Shown here one piece after another: positions 8,211 through 17,109 of a DNA stretch of 48,295 nt (the first letter of the stretch is position 1; the number at the start of each line of letters is the position of its first letter). The notes below the pieces were generated by a model that made no database searches, was not told the origin of the DNA, and saw nothing but the letters and a program-made list of their open reading frames with translations. The translations under genes were made by a program, and so were the position numbers. The stretch is from Clostridia bacterium (GTDB lineage Bacteria; Bacillota; Clostridia; Christensenellales; Aristaeellaceae), in assembly GCA_017395685.1 (NCBI GenBank), contig JAFQOD010000007.1:1-48295 (forward strand), given 5' to 3'.

Positions 8211-9437
8211 ATGACCGTATTGATCAAAAATATTGGCCAATTGGCAACGCCCCTTGGAAGCAGTGCCCAAAGGGGCAAAGCTCAGGGGGAAATCTGCCTG
8301 CTGAAGAATGCCTGGCTGCTGATGGAAGATGGCGTGATTCGTAAGATCGGGGAGGGGGAGGCGCCCTGCATCCCGGATGCAAAAATTATCGATGGGGAAG
8401 GCCGCCTGGTCACCCCCGGCCTGGTGGACGCCCATACCCATCTGGTTTTCGGGGGCTGGCGTGCCCATGAACTGATGCTGAAGCTGCAGGGGGTGCCTTA
8501 TCTGGAGATATTGGCTGCCGGCGGCGGCATCCTTTCCACCGTCCGGGCTACCCGGGGGGCATCCCAGGAAGAATTGCAGGATAAGGCAGCCGCGGCCCTC
8601 AGGGAAATGCTGCAATACGGCACCACCACCTGCGAATGCAAAAGCGGCTACGGATTGGATCTGGATACGGAACTGAAGCAGCTGCGGGCGGTAAAGGCAT
8701 TGAATGAAGCCCAGCCTGTGGAGCTGGTGAGCACCTTCCTTGGGGCCCATGCGGTGCCCTCCGAATTTGCCGGGGACAGGGCAGGCTATATCCGCCTGCT
8801 CACCGATCGGGTGATCCCGGAGGTGGCCAAAGAGGGCCTGGCGGAATTTTGCGATGTATTCTGCGAAACGGGGGTTTTCGATGCTGCGGAAGCAGAGGAA
8901 ATCCTGAAAGCAGGCCTGTCCCACGGGCTGGGGGCGAAAATCCACGCCGATGAAATCAATCCCATCAGCGGAAGCCAATTGGCAGGGGAACTGCGTGCCG
9001 TCTCCGCCGAGCATCTCATCGCCGCCCCGGACGGGGGCATTGAAAAAATGGCGGAGGGGGGCACGGTGGCCGTGCTGCTGCCCGCCACCTCCTTCTATCT
9101 GGATAAGCCCTTTGCCAGGGCCCGGGCCATGATTGACGCCGGGGTGCCTGTGGCGGCGGCCACGGATTTCAATCCCGGCTCCTGCCCCAGTTTGAATATG
9201 CAGATGGTGATGAGCCTTGCCTGCTATAAATACCGGATGAAACCGGAGGAGGTACTCACGGCGGTCACCCTGAATGCCGCCGCCGCCATCGGAAGGGCCC
9301 ATCGCATCGGCACCCTGGAAGCGGGCAAGCAGGCAGATATTCTCATCTGGGATGCTCCCAGCCTTGAGCATATCTTCTATCGCTTCGGCAGCGATCAGGT
9401 GAAAACGGTGATCAAGAAAGGAATCGAGGTAAAATAA
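8211..9437 (+). CDS. hutI: Imidazolonepropionase
   Basis: Third step: hydrolyses 4-imidazolone-5-propionate to N-formimino-L-glutamate. A 408-residue amidohydrolase with the metal-binding VDAHTHLVF at H75/H77, the family GCGSGYG-like stretch (ECKSGYGLD), HADEI later in the barrel, and the metal-ligand region AATDFNPG near residue 320. It ends with the usual small beta-sandwich (GTLEAGKQADILIW). Its own ribosome-binding site is weak and it starts seven bases after hutU, so translation is probably coupled. Confidence 0.97.
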   Translation: MTVLIKNIGQLATPLGSSAQRGKAQGEICLLKNAWLLMEDGVIRKIGEGEAPCIPDAKIIDGEGRLVTPGLVDAHTHLVFGGWRAHELMLKLQGVPYLEILAAGGGILSTVRATRGASQEELQDKAAAALREMLQYGTTTCECKSGYGLDLDTELKQLRAVKALNEAQPVELVSTFLGAHAVPSEFAGDRAGYIRLLTDRVIPEVAKEGLAEFCDVFCETGVFDAAEAEEILKAGLSHGLGAKIHADEINPISGSQLAGELRAVSAEHLIAAPDGGIEKMAEGGTVAVLLPATSFYLDKPFARARAMIDAGVPVAAATDFNPGSCPSLNMQMVMSLACYKYRMKPEEVLTAVTLNAAAAIGRAHRIGTLEAGKQADILIWDAPSLEHIFYRFGSDQVKTVIKKGIEVK

Positions 9438-9439
9438 TT

Positions 9440-10333
9440 ATGAATAAAATCATTGAATGCGTGCCCAATTTCAGCGAAGGCCGGGATCTGGAAAAGCTGG
9501 AAAAGATTCTGGATTGCTTCCGGGGCAAGGAAGATGTGAAGCTGTTGGATTATTCCTCCGATAAGGATCACAACCGCAGCGTGGTCACCGTCATTGGCGA
9601 GCCGGAGGCCCTGCGGGATGCAGTGGTGGCCGCCATCGGCAAGGCGGTGGAATTGATCGATATGACCAAGCATCAGGGCCAGCATCCCCGGATGGGCTGC
9701 GTGGATGTGGTGCCCTTCATCCCCATCCGCAATACCACCATTGAAGACGCCGACCGCATCGCCAAGGAAACTGCTGCCCTGGCGGCGGAAAAATACGGCC
9801 AGCCCTTCTTCCTCTATGAAAAATCCGCCTCCGCTCCCCACCGGGAGAATCTGGCGGAGGTACGCAAGGGCCAGTTTGAGGGCATGGCGGAAAAAATGCT
9901 GGATCAGGAAAAATGGAAGCCGGATTTCGGCCCTGCCACCATCCATCCCACCGGCGGCGTTACCGCCATCGGTGCCCGGATGCCCCTGATCGCCTTCAAT
10001 ATCAATCTGGATACCTCCAATCTGGAAATCGCCACCAGGATCGCCAAGGCGGTGCGCCATATTTCCGGCGGCTTCCGCTATTGCAAGGCCCTGGGGGTCA
10101 TGCTGGAGGAGAGGAATGTGGCCCAGGTTTCCATGAATCTTACCGATTATACCAAGACCCCCATTTACCGGGTATTTGAAACGGTGAAGATGGAGGCCCG
10201 GCGGTATGGCGTGAATGTGCTGGGCAGCGAAGTGATCGGATTGGTGCCCCAGCAGGCGCTGGTGGACTGCGCCGAATACTATCTGCAGATTGAGGATTTC
10301 TCCGGCGAACAGGTGCTGGAAAGCCGGCTGTAA
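9440..10333 (+). CDS. ftcD: Glutamate formimidoyltransferase
   Basis: Transfers the formimino group from N-formiminoglutamate to tetrahydrofolate, releasing glutamate. The 297-residue protein is the transferase alone: it starts IIECVPNFSEGRD and contains HNRSVVTVIGEP and QGQHPRMGCVDVVPFIP, all typical of the formiminotransferase N- and C-subdomains. In animals this activity is fused to the cyclodeaminase; here that is the next gene, six bases downstream. GAGGT ahead of the ATG lies in the end of hutI. Confidence 0.95.
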   Translation: MNKIIECVPNFSEGRDLEKLEKILDCFRGKEDVKLLDYSSDKDHNRSVVTVIGEPEALRDAVVAAIGKAVELIDMTKHQGQHPRMGCVDVVPFIPIRNTTIEDADRIAKETAALAAEKYGQPFFLYEKSASAPHRENLAEVRKGQFEGMAEKMLDQEKWKPDFGPATIHPTGGVTAIGARMPLIAFNINLDTSNLEIATRIAKAVRHISGGFRYCKALGVMLEERNVAQVSMNLTDYTKTPIYRVFETVKMEARRYGVNVLGSEVIGLVPQQALVDCAEYYLQIEDFSGEQVLESRL

Positions 10334-10345
10334 AGGAGCATGGAA

Positions 10346-10981
10346 ATGAAAGATTTGCGGGAAATGACAGCGGCAGAATTGGTATCCGTCACCTGGTCCG
10401 ATGCCCCGGCCCCCGGCGGCGGCAGCATTGCGGCCCTGGCGGGCAGCCTGGGGGCAGCGCTGACGGGCATGGTGGCCAATCTGAGCCAGGGGCCCAAATA
10501 TGAGGCCATCCGGGAAGAAATGGCGGCGATCGCTGCGGAAATGAAGGATCTGAAGGATGGGCTGCTGCTGGCTATGCAGCAGGATACGGAGGCCTTTTCT
10601 CTCTATATGGCGGCGCTGGCCATGCCGAAAAATACGGATGAAGAAAAGGCAGTCCGCCGGGAAAAGATGCAGCTTGGCCTGAAAAGCGCGGCAGAAACGC
10701 CCCTGCAGGTGGCAAAAAGCATCCTGCCGGTATTTGCAATGGCGGAAAAGGTGCTTTCCTGGGGCAATCCCAATGCGGCTACCGATGCACTGGTATCCGC
10801 CATGCTGGCCCGCACGGGCATGCTGGGGGCGCTGCTCAATGTGAAAATCAATCTGGGCAGCATCAAAGATGAGGCATATGTGAAGGCCATGGCCCTTGAG
10901 GTGAGCGCCTTGGAAAAGGCCGCCCTGGAAGGGGAAAAGCGGGTGCTGGCCCGAAGCGAATATTCCGCATCCCTTTGCTGA
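10346..10981 (+). CDS. fchA: Formimidoyltetrahydrofolate cyclodeaminase
   Basis: Converts 5-formimino-THF to 5,10-methenyl-THF and ammonia. An all-helical protein of 211 residues with the glycine-rich family motif APAPGGGSIAALAGSLGAAL near the N-terminus and NPNAATDALVSAMLARTG later. An ATG at 10340 is in frame, but the Shine-Dalgarno GGAG (10335-10338) is only one base from it and seven from the ATG at 10346, so I prefer the second. With ftcD it channels histidine carbon into the one-carbon pool. Confidence 0.93.
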   Translation: MKDLREMTAAELVSVTWSDAPAPGGGSIAALAGSLGAALTGMVANLSQGPKYEAIREEMAAIAAEMKDLKDGLLLAMQQDTEAFSLYMAALAMPKNTDEEKAVRREKMQLGLKSAAETPLQVAKSILPVFAMAEKVLSWGNPNAATDALVSAMLARTGMLGALLNVKINLGSIKDEAYVKAMALEVSALEKAALEGEKRVLARSEYSASLC

Positions 10982-11012
10982 GAAAACATATTGATTGAAA
11001 GAGGAATGAGCC

Positions 11013-12545
11013 ATGAGATCCGTTGTAACCATCACAGGGGAAACGCTGACCCTGCGGAATATTCATACCGTCTGCTGCCATGATGCGCCGGTGATGCTGG
11101 CTGATCAGGCCCGGGAAAGGATTCTTCAATCCCGGAAAACGGTGGATGATCTGGTGGATGAGGGCCGGGTGGTATACGGCATCACCACCGGCTTTGGAAA
11201 ATTCAGCGATGTGCATATCACCCAGGAAGAATGCAAAACATTGCAGCGCAATCTGATTATCACCCACGCCGTGGGCGCAGGAGGGCCCTTCAGCCGGGAG
11301 GTATCCCGGGGCATTATGCTGCTCAGGGTCAATAATCTGGCCAAGGGCTATTCCGGGGCACGGCTGGAAATTGTGGAAACGCTGATTGCCATGCTGAACC
11401 GGGGTGTCACCCCGGTGATCCCCCAGAAGGGCAGCCTGGGCGCCAGCGGCGATCTGGCCCCCCTTTCCCATATGGTGCTGCCCATGATCGGATTGGGCGA
11501 AGCGGAATATCAGGGGGAAATTCTGCCCGGCGCCGAGGCCATGGCCCGGGCGGGCATCCCTACGGTGGAACTGGTGGCCAAGGAAGGCCTGGCGCTGATC
11601 AACGGCACCCAGGCTATGACCTCCGTGGGCGCCATGACCCTCTTTGACGCCCTGGAGCTGATGGAATCGGCCAATATTGCGGCGGCCCTGACCTTTGAGG
11701 CCCATCGGGGCGTGGTGGACGCCCTGGATGAACGGGTGCATGAGGTGCGCCCTCACTGGGGGCAATTGGAAACGGCCAGGATGCTGCGCACCTATCTGGA
11801 GGGCAGCAAAAATACCACCCGGCAGGGGGAAATCCGGGTGCAGGATCGCTATTCCCTGCGCTGCACCCCCCAGGTGCACGGCGCCAGCTGGGATGCGCTG
11901 CAATATGTGCTGGACCGGGTGGAAATTGAAATGAATGCCGTCACCGATAACCCCATCATTTTCTCCGATACCATGGAGGGCATCTCCGGCGGCAATTTCC
12001 ACGGCCAGCCCATGGCCCTCAGCTTTGATTTCCTGGGCATTGCCCTGGCGGAGCTGGCGGATATTTCCGAACGCCGGATCGAAAGCCTGGTGAACCCCTC
12101 CATCAGCGGCCTGCCCGCCTTCCTGGTCAGAAACGGCGGCCTCAATTCCGGCTTCATGATTGTGCAGTATACCGCCGCCGCCCTGGTATCCGAAAATAAG
12201 GTGCTGGCCCATCCCGCCAGCGTGGATAGCATTCCTTCCTCCGGCAATCAGGAGGATCATGTGAGCATGGGCACCATCGCCGCCCGGAAGGCGGGAGAAA
12301 TCCTGGAGAATCTGCGGCGTGTGATCGGGATGGAATTGATGTGCGCCTGCCAGGCCATCGATCTGCAGAACGGCGGGGATAAGCTGGGCAAGGGCACTCG
12401 GGCAGCCTATGCTGCCGTCCGCCGGGTATGCGATATGCTGGAGGAGGATCGCCCCCTGTACGAGGATATCAACCGCTGCGAAGGTTTGCTTCGGGATGGC
12501 ATTCTGCTCAGCGCCGTCCGCAGCGCCTGTAAGGCCGCTGAGTGA
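11013..12545 (+). CDS. hutH: Histidine ammonia-lyase
   Basis: First step: non-oxidative deamination of L-histidine to trans-urocanate. The 510-residue protein contains GSLGASGDLAPLSH, whose A144-S145-G146 cyclise to the MIO electrophile, plus YGITTGFGKFS and GNFHGQPMA of the family active site. Last gene of the operon and followed by a terminator. It is unusual only in order: the gene for the first enzyme is last. No histidine permease is linked here. Confidence 0.97.
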   Translation: MRSVVTITGETLTLRNIHTVCCHDAPVMLADQARERILQSRKTVDDLVDEGRVVYGITTGFGKFSDVHITQEECKTLQRNLIITHAVGAGGPFSREVSRGIMLLRVNNLAKGYSGARLEIVETLIAMLNRGVTPVIPQKGSLGASGDLAPLSHMVLPMIGLGEAEYQGEILPGAEAMARAGIPTVELVAKEGLALINGTQAMTSVGAMTLFDALELMESANIAAALTFEAHRGVVDALDERVHEVRPHWGQLETARMLRTYLEGSKNTTRQGEIRVQDRYSLRCTPQVHGASWDALQYVLDRVEIEMNAVTDNPIIFSDTMEGISGGNFHGQPMALSFDFLGIALAELADISERRIESLVNPSISGLPAFLVRNGGLNSGFMIVQYTAAALVSENKVLAHPASVDSIPSSGNQEDHVSMGTIAARKAGEILENLRRVIGMELMCACQAIDLQNGGDKLGKGTRAAYAAVRRVCDMLEEDRPLYEDINRCEGLLRDGILLSAVRSACKAAE

Positions 12546-12641
12546 GGAACGGTATACCCAAAGGCTATGCGCCGCTGGAAAGCTTTTTCCTGGATCATGC
12601 GGCAATTGAATAAATATCCTCTGCGCAATGGAGGGATACGA

Positions 12642-12674
12642 AAAAGGAGGCATACGTTCTGTATGCCTCCTTTT
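12642..12674. terminator. Bidirectional terminator between hutH and the DHHW gene
   Basis: AAAAGGAGGCATAC (12642-12655), loop GTTCT, GTATGCCTCCTTTT (12661-12674): a 14-pair perfect stem with A and T tracts, serving both convergent genes. Confidence 0.9.
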
Positions 12675-12688
12675 AACCGGGCGGATTA

Positions 12689-13666
12689 TCAGCGGTAGGT
12701 GGTTCCCCATTTGAAGAAATATCCGTCCCCCAGCAGCAATACCTTGGAAATATCCCATTTCTTGATGGACTGGGTGAGATTGAATTTTTCTTCCATATCT
12801 TCTTTGTAGTGCCGCATATCCACAAAATAGGTGTTATTGAAATGGCTGGCGATCAGCATGTTGATGGAATTGGAGAAGGAACCGGCAAATACCAGAATGT
12901 TTTCTTTGCTTTCATCACCGGTGGTGAATTGCACCAGGCCCACATCGCCGCCGTAGAATTCGCCGTAATGATTGGTCAGCTTATTCTTTTTATTGAATTT
13001 CCCATTGAAATAGGCATCCTGCTTGCCATAGGCGGTCTTCTTTTTGCCGTTGATGCGCACGGCCATTTCGGGGAAATCAAACCGGTATACGGTGAAATTT
13101 TCATCGCTGGTTTCGCGGCTGATGAGCTTATTGAGCGAACCGTTGAAGCATACGGGGAATTCCACAGTTTCAATGGGTTCCATCAATGGTTCATCCTCGC
13201 CCAGCAGCATGCGGATGATCTGCTGATAGCCATAGTAGGATCCCTGATAATTCCAGTGATGATCGGTCTTATAATAGAAGCGGCAGTAATCCTCAAAGGA
13301 ATCCATGGGCAGCATGGCAGTTTTGCTGTCGGGATAATATTCCTGAATAATTTCATACAGAGGGGGTACAGCCTCCAGATGATCGAAATCCACCGACCGG
13401 GAGGAATTGGCCAGATACACATAGGTTTCCACATCGGGGAACTTGGAAAGCACTTTATTGAAGCTCTCCGCCTGTGTGATGGCCTTATCGGGATAGAAAT
13501 AAATCTGGTAATCCTCGATCAGATAGCCGGTATCGGCCAGGCTGTATAGCTTTTTCTTTTGGCTGACCACCGTATATGCTGTTCCATCCTCTCCCGGCAC
13601 AGCCAGGCCGGGCATCGCAGGTAACAGAAGAATAAACACCATCAGCATGCACAGAAAGCGTTTCAA
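12689..13666 (-). CDS. DHHW family protein (AlgX/SGNH-like, exported)
   Basis: The protein has an N-terminal signal (LKRFLCMLMVFILLLPAMPGLA) and the family signature YKTDHHWNYQGSYYGY, in which Asp-His-His-Trp corresponds to the catalytic region of AlgX/AlgJ-like hydrolases that act in O-acetylation of surface polymers. A serine-containing block (VFAGSFSNSIN) lies late in the protein. The open frame extends to an ATG at 13705, but no ribosome-binding site precedes it. GGGAGGG seven bases before a TTG at 13666 gives a clean signal peptide, so I choose TTG. The usual partner MBOAT acyltransferase is not adjacent. Confidence 0.8.
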   Translation of the reverse strand: MKRFLCMLMVFILLLPAMPGLAVPGEDGTAYTVVSQKKKLYSLADTGYLIEDYQIYFYPDKAITQAESFNKVLSKFPDVETYVYLANSSRSVDFDHLEAVPPLYEIIQEYYPDSKTAMLPMDSFEDYCRFYYKTDHHWNYQGSYYGYQQIIRMLLGEDEPLMEPIETVEFPVCFNGSLNKLISRETSDENFTVYRFDFPEMAVRINGKKKTAYGKQDAYFNGKFNKKNKLTNHYGEFYGGDVGLVQFTTGDESKENILVFAGSFSNSINMLIASHFNNTYFVDMRHYKEDMEEKFNLTQSIKKWDISKVLLLGDGYFFKWGTTYR

Positions 13667-13790
13667 TGATTTTCCCTCCCCGCTCCAGTATTGTTTGAGC
13701 ATCATAGAATCTCTAGTTTTCCTTGGAATTATATCATTTCGCTATATAAAAGTCAAATTCAGGAAGGAATGGGGGGAAGGTAGAAGAATA

Positions 13791-14167
13791 GTTTGTTTTC
13801 TCTATCCGGATGTGCCGGCGGAGAGCATTGAGGATTTCCGCGAATGTGTTTTGGCGGCTGGGAAAACAAGCGCTATGCCCAACTCAACGGTAACGCAGAA
13901 TATCGGGCGCGGATCGATTCCGGCGATGAACTGCCCTTCCCCAACGGCGAAATCCGGGCGCAGTTTGCCGCACGCTGTTCCACCGCGTTTGAAAGCATCC
14001 GCAGGCAAACGGAGGCCTGCGCCCTGATCGCCCACGGCGGCACGATCATGGCGATCATGGAGCGGTATGCCATGCCCCGGGGGACGTACTTCAGCTTTCA
14101 GGCCGAAAATGGCTGCGGATTTATCCTGAACGGGGATGGCAGCTATGAAGCCATTGAAAAAACCTGA
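13791..14167 (+). pseudogene. Histidine-phosphatase (CobC/phosphoglycerate-mutase-like) pseudogene
   Basis: Two frames join into one histidine-phosphatase sequence. Frame 1 (13797-13847) encodes FLYPDVPAESIEDFREC. Frame 2 (from about 13850) encodes FGGWENKRYAQLNG, LPFPNGE and ALIAHGGTIMAIMERY. Family members read REC-D-FG here; inserting one A into the G-T at 13848/13849 restores GAT (Asp) and a continuous frame, so a one-base deletion is the simplest explanation. The N-terminal ~60 residues, including the catalytic RHG motif, are missing upstream. A 107-aa fragment from ATG 13844 could be translated but would be inactive. Beside the corrinoid transporter an alpha-ribazole-phosphatase origin is plausible. 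Confidence 0.8.
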
Positions 14168-14197
14168 TGGAGCCAGATGGTTCCATCAGGTTTTTTT
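14157..14197. terminator. Bidirectional terminator between the pseudogene and the ABC transporter operon
   Basis: AACCTGATGGA (14161-14171) pairs with TCCATCAGGTT (14182-14192); A run on one side, T run (14191-14197) on the other. Confidence 0.9.
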
Positions 14198-14957
14198 ATT
14201 GCCACTGCTCCAGCATTTCCTGCATCCAGGCGTATACATCCATATCATACACGCTGCGGAGATTTTCCGGGGTCAGCACATCATTGATCTTCCCATGGGC
14301 TTCGCATTTTCCGTGGTTCATCAGCACGGCGTGGGTGCCGTAGCGGCGGGCCAGGCCCAGATCATGCACCACCGACATCACCCCGCGGCCTGGCTCCTTC
14401 AGCCACTGGGCTATCAAGGAAAAAATGTGCTTCTGATATACCAGATCCAGGTGATTGGCGGGCTCATCCAGGATCAGCACCTGGGGATTTTGCGCAAATA
14501 CCTGGGCGAGAAAGGTACGCTGCAATTCGCCGCCGGAAAGCGTCAGCACGCTGGATCTGCGAAGCTCCGTCAGGCCGGTAAGCGCCAGGGCGCGCTCTAC
14601 CTGATCCCTGCCCTCATCATCGCGTGCGGACAGGAAGCTGGAGGTATACGCATAGCGACCCAGCCCCACCACTTCCTCCACAGAGTAGCCATAGCCTACG
14701 CTGTTTTTCTGCGACAGCACGCCGATCTTCCGCGCCAGCTGGGCGGGCTTGTACCGGCGGATATCGGTGCCCTCCAGTTCGATGCTGCCTTCATAGGGCA
14801 CACCCTGGGAGATGGTTTCGATCAATGTGGATTTGCCCGCACCATTGGGGCCCACCAGCATCAGCCATTGACCCTCATGCAATTCAAAGCTCATTTTGTC
14901 CACCACGGTATGCTCACCGTAGCGAACAGTGATGTGATTCCCTTTCAGCATCTGCAT
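14196..14957 (-). CDS. btuD: ABC transporter ATP-binding protein, BtuD/FecE type
   Basis: The cytoplasmic ATPase of a corrinoid or siderophore importer; 253 residues. Visible motifs are Walker A GPNGAGKST, Q-loop VLSQKNSVGYGYSVEEVV, signature LSGGE, Walker B VLILDEP and the H-loop VVHD. The ATG at 14957 shares its A with the permease TGA stop (TGATG), so translation is coupled. The open frame continues upstream inside the permease gene, but that part is a shadow. The cobalamin riboswitch at the head of the operon argues for vitamin B12/cobinamide. Confidence 0.92.
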   Translation of the reverse strand: MQMLKGNHITVRYGEHTVVDKMSFELHEGQWLMLVGPNGAGKSTLIETISQGVPYEGSIELEGTDIRRYKPAQLARKIGVLSQKNSVGYGYSVEEVVGLGRYAYTSSFLSARDDEGRDQVERALALTGLTELRRSSVLTLSGGELQRTFLAQVFAQNPQVLILDEPANHLDLVYQKHIFSLIAQWLKEPGRGVMSVVHDLGLARRYGTHAVLMNHGKCEAHGKINDVLTPENLRSVYDMDVYAWMQEMLEQWQ

Positions 14958-15988
14958 CACCTGGCCTTTCTGGTGCGGTAAAAAATGGTTACGAAAGCCA
15001 CGGCGCCTACCAGCGACGTCACCACGCCGATGGATAATTCGATGGGGCGCAAAATCGTACGGGCCGTGAGGTCTGCCAGCAGCAGGAAGATCGCACCGGA
15101 AAACATGGAAGCGGGCAGCAGCCGCTTGTGATTGGGACCGGTAATCATCCGCGCCATATGGGGCATCACTAAACCGACAAAGCTGATGGTGCCGGAAATG
15201 GATACGCATACGCCGATCAGCACCGATACGGTGATGAGGATGATCAGCTTGACACCCTTCACATTTACGCCGATGTGCCGGGCGTTATCTTCGCCGATGG
15301 CAAAGGCATTCAGCTCCCGGGCGTAGCGCAGAATGACGCCGCCGCACAGCAGCACTGAAATGGCCAGAATCCGGGTATGGCTGAAATTGGTTCCCGACAG
15401 CGAACCCATGGTCCAGAAGGTGATGGACTTGATGTGATCCTCTGCAAAGGAAATCACCAGATTGATCGCGCTGGATGCAAACATCGAGAAAATCACGCCG
15501 ATCAGGATGATGCTGTTGGTGGTCAGTGACCGGTCCAGTGTGTAGGCCAGGCCGAGAATGGCCGCCAGCGAAAGGAAAGCAAACAGCATGGCCATCACCA
15601 TCGTTCCGCCGTAGGCGGTGCCGGGGATGGTGATGCCCAATGCCAGCGAAAGCACCGCACCCAACGATGCGCCGCTGGATACCCCCAGGGTGGATCCGTC
15701 TGCCAGGGGATTGCGCAGCAGGCCCTGCATGGCAGCGCCGCAAAGAGACAGCGCCGCCCCAACCAATGCCACATTCAGCACCCGGGGCAAGCGCACGTTC
15801 AGGATGATGCTCTTGGAAATGCCTGTGGGGATCTCCATGCCCCAAAGGCTGTTCCACAGGGCGGTGACGGTGTCCCCCAGGGGAATATTCACGCTGCCCA
15901 CGCAGATGCACAGCAGCATAGCGGCAATCAGTGCAGCGATAAACAGGATATACGTCCGCCAGGAAAAATGTTCAGAAAGCTTTTTCAT
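14957..15988 (-). CDS. btuC: FecCD/BtuC-family ABC transporter permease
   Basis: The membrane subunit of the importer, 343 residues with about ten transmembrane helices. Family landmarks include LPRVLNVALVGAALSLCGAAMQGLLRNPLA, GVSSGASLGAVL and the C-terminal GLVMPHMARMITGPNHKRLLP coupling region that contacts the ATPase. The start (complement of 15986-15988) has no obvious Shine-Dalgarno, and a GC-rich hairpin sits just upstream, so its yield may be lower than that of the binding protein gene. Confidence 0.93.
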   Translation of the reverse strand: MKKLSEHFSWRTYILFIAALIAAMLLCICVGSVNIPLGDTVTALWNSLWGMEIPTGISKSIILNVRLPRVLNVALVGAALSLCGAAMQGLLRNPLADGSTLGVSSGASLGAVLSLALGITIPGTAYGGTMVMAMLFAFLSLAAILGLAYTLDRSLTTNSIILIGVIFSMFASSAINLVISFAEDHIKSITFWTMGSLSGTNFSHTRILAISVLLCGGVILRYARELNAFAIGEDNARHIGVNVKGVKLIILITVSVLIGVCVSISGTISFVGLVMPHMARMITGPNHKRLLPASMFSGAIFLLLADLTARTILRPIELSIGVVTSLVGAVAFVTIFYRTRKAR

Positions 15989-16003
15989 TGTATTTCAGGA
16001 AGG

Positions 16004-16028
16004 GGGCAGCCGGTCAAGCCGGCTGCCC
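16004..16028 (-). promoter_or_regulatory. GC-rich intercistronic hairpin without T run
   Basis: GGGCAGCCGG (16004-16013) and CCGGCTGCCC (16019-16028) form a ten-pair stem with a five-base loop between the binding-protein and permease genes. With no T tract it is more likely an mRNA-stability or attenuation element than a full terminator. Confidence 0.6.
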
Positions 16029-16044
16029 GTGTGGTTGATGTGAT

Positions 16045-16938
16045 TTACTTGGTGATACCATTGAGAAAATTATAAAGGTTTTCCGCAGCTTCTGCCAGCC
16101 GGGGAGCGGGGCGGGTCATGGTGTAGGAATCGGCGTTGTAAACCGCGCCATTCTTGATTGCGGTGATGCTTTCCCAGCCAGGGCGGCCCATCACTTCATC
16201 CACAGCGGTTTCGCCCATGCCCGTTACCAGCACGATGTAATCGGGATTGCGTTCAATCACCTGCTCCTGGCTGACCGCCTTCCAGCCTTCGATATCCGCA
16301 AAGGCATTCTTCATGCCGCAGATCTGGGCCAGCTCATGCATGAAGGTGCTGTTGCCGGCGCTCCACAGGCCCCACTCCAGAGGCATAACCTCGAAGTAGA
16401 TGGTCTTGTCAGTCTGTTCACTTTTGGCGGCAACATCGGCAAAGGTTTTCTGCATTTCTGCGATAACAGCCTCTGCGTTTTCGTCCTTGCCCATGATCGT
16501 GCCCAGCAGGCGGATGTTCTGGTACACCCCTTCAATGCTGTTGGCATCAGTGCCGATGACGCGGATACCGTTCTGCTCTAAAAGTTCCACATGCTCGATG
16601 GTGTGGTGCATCCCGGACATGACAACAACCTGGGGATTCAGCGCCAGGATCTCCTCCAGATTGGTGTCCGCGCCGGACTGCACAGCGGGCAGCTCCAGCA
16701 CGGCGGCAGGATAGTCGCAGTATTTGCCGCGGCCAACCAATGCATCCTCACAGCCGATGGCATACAGCATTTCGCAATCGCCGGGATCCAGGGCGATGAT
16801 GCGGGTGACGGGGCCCTCGATGGTCACTTCACGGCCGAACATATCGGTCACGGTGATGGCGTTGCTTTCCGCCATCACGGCTGCCGTGCAGCACATCATC
16901 AGCAGGGCAAGGAACAGGGAAACGAGCTTTTTGGACAT
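16045..16938 (-). CDS. btuF: ABC transporter substrate-binding protein, BtuF/FepB family
   Basis: The extracytoplasmic binding component, 297 residues. Signal peptide 1-23 (LVSLFLALLMMCCTAAVMA); the Cys pair is not a good lipobox, so membrane anchoring is uncertain. The mature protein begins ITVTDMFGREVTIEGPVTRIIALDPGDCEMLYAIG, the standard opening of helical-backbone periplasmic binding proteins. The two lobes are joined by the long helix around residues 150-170. It is the first gene after the cobalamin riboswitch, so corrinoid is the likely ligand. Confidence 0.92.
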   Translation of the reverse strand: MSKKLVSLFLALLMMCCTAAVMAESNAITVTDMFGREVTIEGPVTRIIALDPGDCEMLYAIGCEDALVGRGKYCDYPAAVLELPAVQSGADTNLEEILALNPQVVVMSGMHHTIEHVELLEQNGIRVIGTDANSIEGVYQNIRLLGTIMGKDENAEAVIAEMQKTFADVAAKSEQTDKTIYFEVMPLEWGLWSAGNSTFMHELAQICGMKNAFADIEGWKAVSQEQVIERNPDYIVLVTGMGETAVDEVMGRPGWESITAIKNGAVYNADSYTMTRPAPRLAEAAENLYNFLNGITK

Positions 16939-17011
16939 ATCAGTCCCTCCTCAGATAGGATCAAATGAATTAGCTGGAGGGTACCGCTCTTCCATTGCCT
17001 GTGACGGCGAT

Positions 17012-17042
17012 AAAAAAACAGTGTCCCTCCCTGAGGAACACT
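17012..17042 (-). terminator. Riboswitch expression-platform terminator
   Basis: On the minus strand AGTGTTCC (17035-17042) pairs with GGGACACT (17020-17027, one G-U) and is followed by TTTTTTT (17012-17018). It stands between the aptamer and btuF, as expected for ligand-induced premature termination. Confidence 0.85.
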
Positions 17043-17109
17043 AACCGGGCCGACAGCTTTCTTCGATACGGCGCTGTGCGGCACACGAAACCAGCCGGGC
17101 GGAGATATA

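Noticed and set aside
10863-12758. 631-codon open frame on the minus strand
   Set aside because: Antisense to hutH; low-complexity shadow with no family features.
14957-15209. Longer N-terminus for the ABC ATPase (to 15209)
   Set aside because: That part overlaps the permease in another frame and has no homology to ATPases; the TGATG junction gives a clean start.
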